From contig CABRFZ010000021.1 in assembly GCA_902470365.1 (NCBI GenBank), positions 1 to 41,108 on the forward strand: DNA of 41,108 nucleotides, given 5' to 3'. This DNA is from an uncultured Collinsella sp. (GTDB taxonomy: Bacteria > Actinomycetota > Coriobacteriia > Coriobacteriales > Coriobacteriaceae). Shown piece by piece: positions 14,920-22,105 of this stretch. A program made the position numbers and the translations under genes. Below the pieces are notes generated by a model. It was given only the letters and a program-made list of their open reading frames with translations, ran no database searches and was not told where the DNA came from. Every line of letters starts with the position of its first letter. Position 1 is the stretch's first letter.

Positions 14920-16812
14920 TTACTGCTGCTTTGGCATCAGCGGATTCTCGCGCGTAAGGAGATTCATAAACTCCTCGCCCGTGATGGTCTCCTTCTTGTA
15001 CAGATAACGAGCCAGCTCATGGAGCTTGAACTTGTTCTCCTTGAGGATCTGCAGAGCGCGGTCGTGCGCATCCTCGATCAGCGTGGCGACAATCGCGTCC
15101 ACGCGCTCGGCCGTACCGGGGGCGCAGGTGAGCGACGTGTCCTGGTTGAGGTACGCATTCTGAACGGTACCAAGCGCCATCATGCCAAACTCGTCGGACA
15201 TACCAAAGCGCGTCACCATGTTGCGGGCGAGCTTGGTGGCCTGCTCGATATCGTTGGCGGCACCGGTCGTCATCTCGCCAAAGATGAGCTCCTCGGCCGC
15301 GCGACCACCGCAGTAGACAGCGAGCTTGTCCAGAACCTCCTGGCGCGTCGTCAGGAAGCGCTCGTCCTCCTCGACCTGCATGGTGTAGCCCAGAGCACCG
15401 CTCGTGCGCGGCACGATGGTGATCTTGGTGACCGGCGCGGAGCCCTTCTGGCGAGCGGCAACGATGGCATGGCCGATCTCGTGGTAAGAAACAACCTGCT
15501 TCTCGTGGTCGGACAGCACCGTGGACTTACGCTGCTGGCCGGCGATGACGACCTCCACCGACTCCTCAAAATCGTCCTGCGTAGCGCGCTTGCGGCCCTC
15601 ACGGACGGCACGCAGGGCGCCCTCGTTGATGATATTGGCCAGGTCAGCGCCCGAGGCACCGGGCGTGGCGCGGGCAATCGCGGTCAGGTCGATCGGCGGC
15701 TGCGTCTTCACGCTCTTGGCATGCAGCTCGAGAATGTTCTTGCGGCCGGTCAGATCGGGCAGCTCAACGGGAATGCGGCGGTCAAAACGACCGGGGCGCA
15801 GCAGGGCCGGGTCAAGGCTGTCGGGACGGTTGGTGGCAGCGAGGACGACGATACCCTTGTGGTTATCGAAGCCGTCCATCTCGGTCAACAGCTGGTTGAG
15901 CGTCTGCTCGCGCTCGTCGTTGCCGCTAAAGCCGCCGCCGTCACGCTTTTTGCCGATCGTATCGATCTCGTCGATAAAGACGATGCACGGGGCCTTTTCC
16001 TTGGCCTGCTTAAACAGGTCGCGCACCTTAGCGGCGCCACGGCCGACGAACATCTCGACGAACTCAGAACCCGAAATGCTAAAGAACGGAACACCAGCCT
16101 CGCCGGCAACAGCCTTGGCTAGCAGGGTCTTACCGGTACCCGGAGGGCCAACAAGGAGAGCACCGCGCGGCAGCTTGGCGCCAATCTCCTCGTAGCGCTG
16201 GGGCTTCTCCAGAAAGTCGACGACCTCCTTGAGGGACTCCTTGGCCTCTTCCTGGCCGGCGACATCCTTAAAGGTCACGCCCACGTCCTTGGAGGCGATC
16301 ACGCGCGCGCCGGACTTGCCCAGTCCACCGCCGCCAAAGCCACCGCCGCCAAAGTTCATCGAAGGACCGTCATCACCCATGGCCTTCTTCATGCGGCGGT
16401 TGAGCCACCAGCCGATCAGGAAGAAAATCGCCATGGGAAGGATGAGCGTAAGCAGGTAGTAGGTCATCAAACCCGAGTTTTTATCGGGAACGACCGACTC
16501 CAGCGAAGCGCCAGACTCAAGCACGCGATCGGTAAAGCCCGCATCGTTCGGCACACCGGTCGTCTTATAGGCGATGTTCTCGTCCTCGCCCTTCTTGGTG
16601 TAATAAATCGAGTAATCGTCCGTGTTGTACTCGACCTTGTCGACACTCTTCTTATCGAGCGCTTTGACAAACGTCGAGTAATCGGTCTTCGTAATCTGCT
16701 GCGTGTGACCGATGTTGGGGAACAGAACGGTCGAGAGCACGAGGTAGACGACGAAGGCGATGAGCACGTAGAGGATCATATTCCGTCTACGCTTGTTGTC
16801 ATCCATCTCCAT
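14920..16812 (-). CDS. ftsH: ATP-dependent zinc metalloprotease FtsH
   Basis: A 630-residue membrane-bound AAA+ protease that degrades misfolded or short-lived membrane and cytosolic proteins as a hexamer. Transmembrane helices lie at about 12-31 and 116-136, with an extracytoplasmic domain between them. A Gly-rich linker follows. Walker A is GPPGTGKT (222-229), Walker B CIVFIDEID (276-284), the second region of homology LRPGRFDRR, and the zinc site HEIGH (444-448), with the third ligand in the downstream D of GAANDIEQAT. The ATG at 16812 has GGAG 9 nt upstream; an in-frame ATG at 16827 is the alternative and lacks a site. Transcribed alone. Confidence 0.96.
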   Translation of the reverse strand: MEMDDNKRRRNMILYVLIAFVVYLVLSTVLFPNIGHTQQITKTDYSTFVKALDKKSVDKVEYNTDDYSIYYTKKGEDENIAYKTTGVPNDAGFTDRVLESGASLESVVPDKNSGLMTYYLLTLILPMAIFFLIGWWLNRRMKKAMGDDGPSMNFGGGGFGGGGLGKSGARVIASKDVGVTFKDVAGQEEAKESLKEVVDFLEKPQRYEEIGAKLPRGALLVGPPGTGKTLLAKAVAGEAGVPFFSISGSEFVEMFVGRGAAKVRDLFKQAKEKAPCIVFIDEIDTIGKKRDGGGFSGNDEREQTLNQLLTEMDGFDNHKGIVVLAATNRPDSLDPALLRPGRFDRRIPVELPDLTGRKNILELHAKSVKTQPPIDLTAIARATPGASGADLANIINEGALRAVREGRKRATQDDFEESVEVVIAGQQRKSTVLSDHEKQVVSYHEIGHAIVAARQKGSAPVTKITIVPRTSGALGYTMQVEEDERFLTTRQEVLDKLAVYCGGRAAEELIFGEMTTGAANDIEQATKLARNMVTRFGMSDEFGMMALGTVQNAYLNQDTSLTCAPGTAERVDAIVATLIEDAHDRALQILKENKFKLHELARYLYKKETITGEEFMNLLTRENPLMPKQQ

Positions 16813-16904
16813 CTGCTTGAACTCCATCTACTGGGGTTAATAATGCATTCTAGAATACCCAACCCGGACGGCGATAAACCGACGCCGGGCACGAAAAGAC
16901 AGAG

Positions 16905-17153
16905 ATGGCATCACTGGAAGTCGGCAAGGTTCAAATCTATACGGGCGACAGCAAGGGCAAGACGACGGCTGCGTTGGGGCGCGAGAGGATGTCGAGGAAC
17001 TGATTGCGATAAAGCCCGCCACCACGGAGCTCGTGCTCACCGGCCGGGGCTTGCTGCCCCCTCGCGAACCTCGCCGACCTTGTCACCGAAATGCGCCCCA
17101 TCAAACACTACTTCGACGAAGGACTCCTAGCCCGCCAAGGTATCGAATACTAG
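16905..17153 (+). pseudogene. Decayed cob(I)alamin adenosyltransferase (CobO/BtuR) remnant
   Basis: The reading frame starts ATG-GCA-TCA with the N-terminal P-loop region YTGDSKGKTTAALG, typical of corrinoid adenosyltransferases. It then stops at a TGA about 30 codons on. A second frame gives EDVEELIAIKPATTELVLTG, and a third gives ANLADLVTEMRP and KHYFDEGLLARQGIEY followed by TAG at 17151-17153. These match the family's start, late middle and C-terminus, but about 90 internal codons are missing and at least two frame changes occur. The remnant cannot encode a working enzyme. The final TAG lies within a palindrome shared with the convergent MATE stop. Family identity is strong from the motif order. 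Confidence 0.85.
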
Positions 17154-17178
17154 CCATTGGGGACGTCCCGAATGGCTA
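17151..17178. repeat. 28-bp palindrome spanning two convergent stop codons
   Basis: TAGCCATT at 17151-17158 mirrors AATGGCTA at 17171-17178 around a GGGGACGTCCC centre, with one mismatched pair. The left end is the TAG of the cobO remnant, and the right end is the CTA (TAG on minus) of the MATE gene. It could act as a bidirectional terminator, although no T tract follows. It contains CATTGGGGACGT, also present in the repeat at 37461-37539. Confidence 0.7.
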
Positions 17179-18525
17179 GGCGGTGGCGCGGCCGAGCCAG
17201 TTGCCGCTGTGATGGTAGACGGTGAACATCATGGCGGTGATTACCCAGGTTACGGGGTAGACAAGCAGCAGGTGCTCAAGCGACGGATCGAACGGCATAA
17301 TCGCAAACACCCAGATCACCCTGAGCACGACAGTGCCAAAAATCGTGAGCAGCATGGGCTGCAAGCTCACGCCGGCACCGCGAATGGAGCCCGACGCGTT
17401 TTCGATAATTGAGAAGATCGCGTAGAACGGCGCGATGAAATGAAGAATGGTCGTGGTGTACGCCGAAATCGAAGCGTCGTCGACAAACAAACGCGACAGA
17501 GGACCCGAGAACACCAGGAGTACGGCGGACAGGCCGCCAATGAGCATAAACGAAAGCACGAGCGACGTGTGATATCCCTTGCGCATGCGCTCGTAATTGC
17601 GCGCGCCAAAGTTCTGCGCCGAGAACGTAGTGATCGATACGCCGAGCGCCTCGGTCACCATCCAGATAATGCCATCCAGGCGCCCAGATAGACCCCAAGC
17701 AGTCGTGACATCGGCGCCAAAAGAATTAACCGACACCTGGATCAGCACGTTCGAGATCGAATAGGCAGCCGATTGAAAACCGAGTGGCAGACCACACGAG
17801 ATCATACTCTTGCAAATACCGCGATCGATGCCGAGCTTAGACAGCGAAAGACGCCATGCACCCGGAGCGCGCATCATGCGCAACACGATCATCGTTGCAT
17901 TGGAGCATATGGTCAGCGCCACTGCGATGCCGCAGCCCAGCGCCTCCATATGCAACACAGCGACAAAAATGATATCCAGCACCACGTTAACCAGGCAGCC
18001 AGAGGCAATGATCACGGCAGGCCCGCGCGTGTCGCCCACGGCGCGCAGCAGTGCCGTTCCCATATTGAGCAGCAGCGCTGCAACCATGGCGGCAAAATAA
18101 CAACGAGCATAGGCCACGCCCTCGGCCAATAGTTCATGCGGCGTGTTCATAAGCACCAGCATGGGCTCAACGAACACTATGCCAAGAATCGAGAAAACGA
18201 TACCGCCCACCAGCGCGAGCGTCATGGCTGTATGGACCGAACGACTCAGTCGCTCATCATCGTGCTGGCCAAAATACTGACCGGTAATGACCGCGCAGCC
18301 GGCGCCGACGCCAACGCAAAAGCCAATGCAGAGCTCGGTGAGCACCATCGTGGCTTGAATGCCACCCAGCGCGAGCTTGCCGCCAAACTGGCCAACGATA
18401 TACGTACCGATAAGCGTGTAGGCCTGCTGAAAAAACGAACTAAAAAAGATGGGAACGCACAGCGACAGCAATTGCTGCCAAATGACTCCTTGCGTTACAT
18501 CGATAGCCGTAGATTTCTTAGCCAC
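17176..18525 (-). CDS. MATE-family multidrug/metabolite efflux transporter
   Basis: A 449-residue protein with about 12 transmembrane helices and the MATE repeat layout. The N-terminal half includes QAYTLIGTYIVGQFGG and VGAGCAVITGQYFGQHD; the second half has the matching TTFSAQNFGARNYERM. MATE exporters use Na+ or H+ gradients to expel cationic drugs or metabolites; the substrate here is unknown. The GTG at 18525 is preferred because GGGGAGG precedes it. A TTG 33 nt upstream keeps the frame open but has no such site. The 92 bp between this gene and the methyltransferase stop show no clear element. Confidence 0.9.
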   Translation of the reverse strand: MAKKSTAIDVTQGVIWQQLLSLCVPIFFSSFFQQAYTLIGTYIVGQFGGKLALGGIQATMVLTELCIGFCVGVGAGCAVITGQYFGQHDDERLSRSVHTAMTLALVGGIVFSILGIVFVEPMLVLMNTPHELLAEGVAYARCYFAAMVAALLLNMGTALLRAVGDTRGPAVIIASGCLVNVVLDIIFVAVLHMEALGCGIAVALTICSNATMIVLRMMRAPGAWRLSLSKLGIDRGICKSMISCGLPLGFQSAAYSISNVLIQVSVNSFGADVTTAWGLSGRLDGIIWMVTEALGVSITTFSAQNFGARNYERMRKGYHTSLVLSFMLIGGLSAVLLVFSGPLSRLFVDDASISAYTTTILHFIAPFYAIFSIIENASGSIRGAGVSLQPMLLTIFGTVVLRVIWVFAIMPFDPSLEHLLLVYPVTWVITAMMFTVYHHSGNWLGRATA

Positions 18526-18650
18526 ACGCCCTCCCCACACGCATATGTCAATCAGCAAAACAGCAATTTAAAACCAAAGCCAAAACCAGCTTAGCACCGA
18601 CTGGCAGCGACCGAAACACCCCGAATTAGAGCGCAGTGCGGAATAACTGC

Positions 18651-19565
18651 CTAGTGATACAAACCCGGCTGGTAGTGATACTCATTGCTCACGTGCGGGC
18701 ACAGCTGCCAAAAGGCGACGGCACTCGCCGCGGCAACGTTGAGTGAATCGACCCCGTGCGCCATCGGAATACGCACCGCGTGGTCACAGCCGGCAATGGT
18801 CTTGGCGCCCAAGCCGGCACCCTCGGTGCCCATAAAAATCGCCAAGCGATCAATCTTCTGCAGCACAGGATCATCAAGCGAAACAGAGTCGTCCGTCAAC
18901 GCCATAGCGGCACACGAAAAACCGGCATCGTGCAACGCGCTCAGACCATCATGCGGCCACACACGAGCCTCGCTGCCAATGCGCGTCCACGGCACCTGAA
19001 ACACGGTGCCCATGCTCACGCGGGCCGAGCGACGATACAGTGGATCGCAGCACGTCGGGCTGACCAAAATACCGTCAACGTTCAATGCGGCAGCCGAGCG
19101 GAAAATCGCGCCAACATTGGTGTGATCGACAATACCCTCAAGCACGCACACGCGCACCGGACGACCCCCCGCCGCCTCGACGACGCCGCCCAAGAACTCA
19201 TCAACCGGAATCTGACGCGGGCGACGGAACGCCGCGAGCGCACCGCGCGTCACATTAAAGCCCGTCAGTTGCTCCATGAGCTCCATCGAAGCAACGAACA
19301 CGGGAACCGGACCCGCACCTTCGCGAACCGCCAGGCGCTCAAACAGCGGCATCATCTGGTCAAGCCAGCGCTCGCCCAAAAGAAAGCTCACCGGCTCGTA
19401 TCCGGCGCGAACCGCGCGCTCGATAACCTTGGCGCTCTCGGCGATAAAAATGCCCTTCTGCGGCTCCAGCACGCAGCGAAGCTCACGCTCGGTCAGTCGC
19501 ACGTAGGCATCGAGCCGCTCGTCCTCGAGCGAATCGATTCGCAGCACCTCAACGGCATCAGTCAT
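18651..19565 (-). CDS. TrmH/SpoU-family RNA 2'-O-methyltransferase
   Basis: A 304-residue SPOUT methyltransferase that would use S-adenosylmethionine to methylate a ribose in rRNA or tRNA. An N-terminal substrate-binding region (about 1-125) precedes the knotted SpoU domain, with motif 1 NVGAIFRSAA, motif 2 RVSMGTVFQVP, and motif 3 IFMGTEGAGLG followed by RIPMAHGVDSLNVAAASAVA. The start is ATG at 19565, after AAAGGTGCGGG; upstream in-frame codons lack a site. The RNA target is not identifiable, so I give no symbol. The 109-bp upstream gap holds a GGGGCA/TGCCCC hairpin and the folA hairpin. Confidence 0.9.
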   Translation of the reverse strand: MTDAVEVLRIDSLEDERLDAYVRLTERELRCVLEPQKGIFIAESAKVIERAVRAGYEPVSFLLGERWLDQMMPLFERLAVREGAGPVPVFVASMELMEQLTGFNVTRGALAAFRRPRQIPVDEFLGGVVEAAGGRPVRVCVLEGIVDHTNVGAIFRSAAALNVDGILVSPTCCDPLYRRSARVSMGTVFQVPWTRIGSEARVWPHDGLSALHDAGFSCAAMALTDDSVSLDDPVLQKIDRLAIFMGTEGAGLGAKTIAGCDHAVRIPMAHGVDSLNVAAASAVAFWQLCPHVSNEYHYQPGLYH

Positions 19566-19644
19566 AGCAGCCAGCCCGCACCTTTCTTTGCAGCACCTAT
19601 ACAAATATCGGGGCAACGCCATGCGCTGCCCCGCCGCTCATTCC

Positions 19645-19675
19645 AACCCGATAATACCGAAGGGATAATCGGGTT
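19645..19675 (-). terminator. Weak hairpin overlapping the folA stop
   Basis: AACCCGAT (19645-19652) pairs with ATCGGGTT (19668-19675). The right arm reaches the folA stop codon. No T tract follows, so it may be a weak terminator or a 3'-end stabiliser. Confidence 0.4.
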
Positions 19676-20193
19676 TACGCATCAACGCGACGATACGTCA
19701 CGAACTCATATTTGAGGCCCTCATCGCCCTCTCCGGCAGCGACAACCGCCGATTTGCTGGCCCGCGCAATCTCCCACGCGGGATCGGCATCCAAATCGGG
19801 AAAGTACGTATCCACGTCATGCACGCAATGGTTATGCGTAACCTCGGCCTCGGCGCAATACGGCAAAAACTGCCGATACACCTCGCCGCCGCCAATCACC
19901 CACGCAACGGGCTCATCGGCCACGGCGGCCAAGGCCTCGTCAACGCTATGCACCACGTCAACGCCCTCGGGGGCAAAGCCCTCGTCGCGCGTGAGCACAA
20001 TGTTGCGGCGATTCTTGAGCGGTCGTCCGCCGGGAAAACTCAACAGCGTCTTGCGTCCCATAATGACCGGGCAACCTTTGGTGCGCGCCACAAAATGACG
20101 CATGTCGGCACGGTTGGACACCACCATGTCGCCCTCGCACCCAATACCCCAGTCATCGCACACGGCGACGATAGCAGAAAGCTTACACGTCAT
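19675..20193 (-). CDS. folA: Dihydrofolate reductase
   Basis: A 172-residue NADPH-dependent reductase that regenerates tetrahydrofolate. Visible are the N-terminal strand LSAIVAVCDDWGIGCEGDM, with the Met20-loop Trp and active-site region, the acidic residue in SNRADMRHF, the cofactor-binding GRKTLLSFPGGRPL, and the IGGGEVYRQFLP motif. The ATG at 20193 has AGGTGG 5 nt upstream and lies 9 bp after the thyA stop, so the two form a thymidylate-cycle operon: ThyA produces dihydrofolate that FolA reduces. Trimethoprim susceptibility cannot be judged from this sequence. Confidence 0.95.
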   Translation of the reverse strand: MTCKLSAIVAVCDDWGIGCEGDMVVSNRADMRHFVARTKGCPVIMGRKTLLSFPGGRPLKNRRNIVLTRDEGFAPEGVDVVHSVDEALAAVADEPVAWVIGGGEVYRQFLPYCAEAEVTHNHCVHDVDTYFPDLDADPAWEIARASKSAVVAAGEGDEGLKYEFVTYRRVDA

Positions 20194-20202
20194 GAGCGCC
20201 AC

Positions 20203-21051
20203 CTACACCGCAATGGGAATGTTCTTGACCTGCGGGCCGTGCTCATAGCCCTCGACGATCAGATCATCGGTCGTAAACGCGTAGAAGTCATGCACATCGG
20301 GGTTGAGCGTTACCTTGGGCGCGGCAAACTGCGGACGCTCGATAAGCTCGCGGACGATATCGACATGACGGTCGTAAATGTGGGCATCGGCGATCACGTG
20401 CAGCAGCTCGCCGGGAATCATATCGACCGACTGCGCAACCATCATCAGCAAAATGGCGTACTGGCACACATTCCAGTTGTTCGCGGCCAAAATATCCTGG
20501 CTGCGCTGGTTGAGAATCATGTTGAGCGTCGGTTTGTCGTCCTGCGGGCGCTGCGTCACGTTATACGTCACGCCGTAGGCGCACGGATACAGGTGCATCT
20601 CGGACAGGTCGCTAAACACATAGGTGTTCGTCATAATGCGGCGGCTGTACGGCGTGTGTTTGAGGTCGTACAGCACACGGTCCATCTGGTCAAAGTCGCC
20701 CTCGGCATAATGGCTCTTCTGGCCAATCTGGTACCCGTAGGCTTTGCCGATGGAGCCGGTCTCGTCGGCCCACTCATCCCAGATATGGCTGTTGAGGTCA
20801 TGCACGTTATTGGACTTCTTTTGATAGATCCACAGGATCTCGTCCATGGCAGACTTGAGCGCCGTACGGCGCAACGTGAGCGCCGGGAACTCCTCGCGCA
20901 GGTCGTAGCGCGCCGTGACACCAAAGTTTTTAATGGTATAGGCAGGGGTGCCGTCCTCCCACACCGGGCGGACCTTTTGGCCCTCGGTCGTGGTGCCATG
21001 GTCCAAGATATCGCGGCACATGGTTACAAACTGTTGATCAGCTTTGCTCAT
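20203..21051 (-). CDS. thyA: Thymidylate synthase (divergent ThyA)
   Basis: A 282-residue enzyme converting dUMP to dTMP with methylene-tetrahydrofolate. The catalytic Cys157 is in LYPCAYGVTYNV, where the usual LPPCH has Ala-Tyr after the Cys. RRIMTNTY carries the phosphate-binding arginines, NQRSQDI gives QRS.D, and DAHIYDRHVD is the H.Y motif. The usual PFN stretch reads NNWNVCQYA. The C-terminus ends KNIPIAV, with the conserved small hydrophobic tail. The ATG at 21051 has AGGAGGG 4 nt upstream; longer in-frame extensions are not supported. It overlaps the promoter region it shares with the divergent DUF134/NifX gene. Confidence 0.93.
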   Translation of the reverse strand: MSKADQQFVTMCRDILDHGTTTEGQKVRPVWEDGTPAYTIKNFGVTARYDLREEFPALTLRRTALKSAMDEILWIYQKKSNNVHDLNSHIWDEWADETGSIGKAYGYQIGQKSHYAEGDFDQMDRVLYDLKHTPYSRRIMTNTYVFSDLSEMHLYPCAYGVTYNVTQRPQDDKPTLNMILNQRSQDILAANNWNVCQYAILLMMVAQSVDMIPGELLHVIADAHIYDRHVDIVRELIERPQFAAPKVTLNPDVHDFYAFTTDDLIVEGYEHGPQVKNIPIAV

Positions 21052-21085
21052 TGACCCTCCTGTCAGTCGCCTACAAGCGAGATTC

Positions 21086-21091
21086 ATTGTA
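21086..21091 (-). promoter_or_regulatory. -10 element of thyA
   Basis: Minus-strand TACAAT, preceded by GGGC, lies 35 bp before the thyA ATG. No clear -35 is visible 16-18 bp upstream, so an activator or an atypical -35 may be involved. Confidence 0.45.
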
Positions 21092-21132
21092 GCCCAGGCG
21101 CACGCAGCCCCACAGCCCAAACATAAGCCCTC

Positions 21133-21156
21133 AATTTCTGACATATGCCAGAAATT
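21133..21156. promoter_or_regulatory. Palindromic operator 1
   Basis: A 24-bp palindrome with one mismatch: AATTTCTGACAT followed by its near-mirror. It ends 3 bp before the -35 of the DUF134/NifX gene. It shares TGACATATG with operator 2. The centres (21144/21145 and 21197/21198) are 53 bp apart. Confidence 0.7.
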
Positions 21157-21158
21157 CA

Positions 21159-21186
21159 TTGCGCAAATCTGCGCGTTCGCTATTCT
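21159..21186 (+). promoter_or_regulatory. Promoter of the DUF134/NifX gene
   Basis: TTGCGC (21159-21164) and TATTCT (21181-21186), spacing 16 bp. The expected start point near 21193 falls inside operator 2. The two operators thus flank the core promoter. Confidence 0.6.
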
Positions 21187-21191
21187 ATTGT

Positions 21192-21203
21192 TGACATATG
21201 TCA
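21192..21203. promoter_or_regulatory. Palindromic operator 2
   Basis: A perfect 12-bp palindrome, TGACATATGTCA, overlaps the expected transcription start of the DUF134/NifX gene, a position where a bound protein would block initiation. Its core matches operator 1. Confidence 0.7.
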
Positions 21204-21217
21204 GATAAGGAGTGCGC

Positions 21218-21982
21218 ATGGCAGGAAGACGCGAAAAATTGCGCCGTGTTGGGATCATCCCCGAATATCGCGGCTTTACCCCCGACGGCCTTGCCAGCGG
21301 AGACGCCATCGACATGACGATCGACGAACTCGAGGTGTTGCGCCTGTGCGACCTGGAAGGCCTCAATCAGGAGGCCGTCGCCCAGCAAATGGGTATCGCT
21401 CGTGCCACCGTGGCGGCCATCTGCAGCCGCGCGCATCGCAAGGTGGCAAACGCGCTGGTCAACGGTCGGGCACTCAGTATCGAGGGCGGTAATATCGCAT
21501 ACTCCCCCATCACCACAACGACGGCCGTATGGCCAGCAAAGGAGGTCGACACCATGAGGGTGGCAACCACGTACGACAACGGCAACATCTTTATGCACTT
21601 TGGCCGCAGCGAGCAGTTCAAAATCTACGACATTCAGGACGGCAAGGTGCTCAACGAGCAGGTCGTGGGCACCGGCGGCACCGGCCACGGTGCCCTGGCG
21701 GGCCTGCTCGCCAACGGCGGTGTGGACACGCTCATCTGCGGCGGCATCGGCGGTGGCGCCATCAACGCGCTTGCCCAAGCCGGCATCACGGTATACGCAG
21801 GTACCCAGGGCAGCTGCGACGCTTGCGTCGAGGCCCTTATCGCCGGCACGCTCGCACAGAACGGCGAGGCCACGTGCGGCTGCCACGGTCATGGCCACGA
21901 CCACGCCCACGAACATGGCGAGTCCTGCAGCTGCCACGGTCATCACGAGCACGAGGGCCACGAGGGCTGCGGCTGCCACTAA
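21218..21982 (+). CDS. DUF134 HTH - NifX/NifB-like domain fusion with His/Cys-rich tail
   Basis: A 254-residue three-part protein. Residues about 1-95 form a DUF134 DNA-binding domain: RREKLRRVGIIPEYRGFTP, then IDELEVLRLCDLEGLNQEAV and a helix-turn-helix at VAQQMGIARATVAAI. Residues about 110-210 match the dinitrogenase iron-molybdenum cofactor (NifX/NifB) fold: RVATTYDNGNIFMHFGRSEQF ... GGIGGGAINALAQAGI. The last ~35 residues are almost only His, Cys, Gly and Glu (CGCHGHGHDHAHEHG and so on), a likely metal-binding tail. AAGGAG lies 5 nt before the ATG. I infer an autoregulated metal-sensing or metal-cluster-handling protein. No nitrogenase genes are nearby, and the metal is unknown. Confidence 0.85.
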   Translation: MAGRREKLRRVGIIPEYRGFTPDGLASGDAIDMTIDELEVLRLCDLEGLNQEAVAQQMGIARATVAAICSRAHRKVANALVNGRALSIEGGNIAYSPITTTTAVWPAKEVDTMRVATTYDNGNIFMHFGRSEQFKIYDIQDGKVLNEQVVGTGGTGHGALAGLLANGGVDTLICGGIGGGAINALAQAGITVYAGTQGSCDACVEALIAGTLAQNGEATCGCHGHGHDHAHEHGESCSCHGHHEHEGHEGCGCH

Positions 21983-22045
21983 CGGCACGGTACCGCGAGC
22001 TCGGGACACGACGCTGCACGCAACCCAACAATCAAAACCAACAAC

Positions 22046-22077
22046 AAAGGCCACCCGGTAGCTTCCGAGTGGCCTTT
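22046..22077. terminator. Bidirectional hairpin between the NifX-fusion gene and ffh
   Basis: AAAGGCCACCCGG (22046-22058) pairs with CCGAGTGGCCTTT (22065-22077), with one mismatch. It lies between two convergent stops. The minus strand continues TTTGTTGTTGG, the plus strand TTTGCC, so neither T tract is long. Confidence 0.65.
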
Positions 22078-22105
22078 GCCATATCAAGCTGGAATTACAG
22101 CCCTA

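Noticed and set aside
21191..21196. TTGACA as a perfect -35
   Set aside because: No -10 lies 16-18 bp downstream, and the bases belong to the TGACATATGTCA palindrome.
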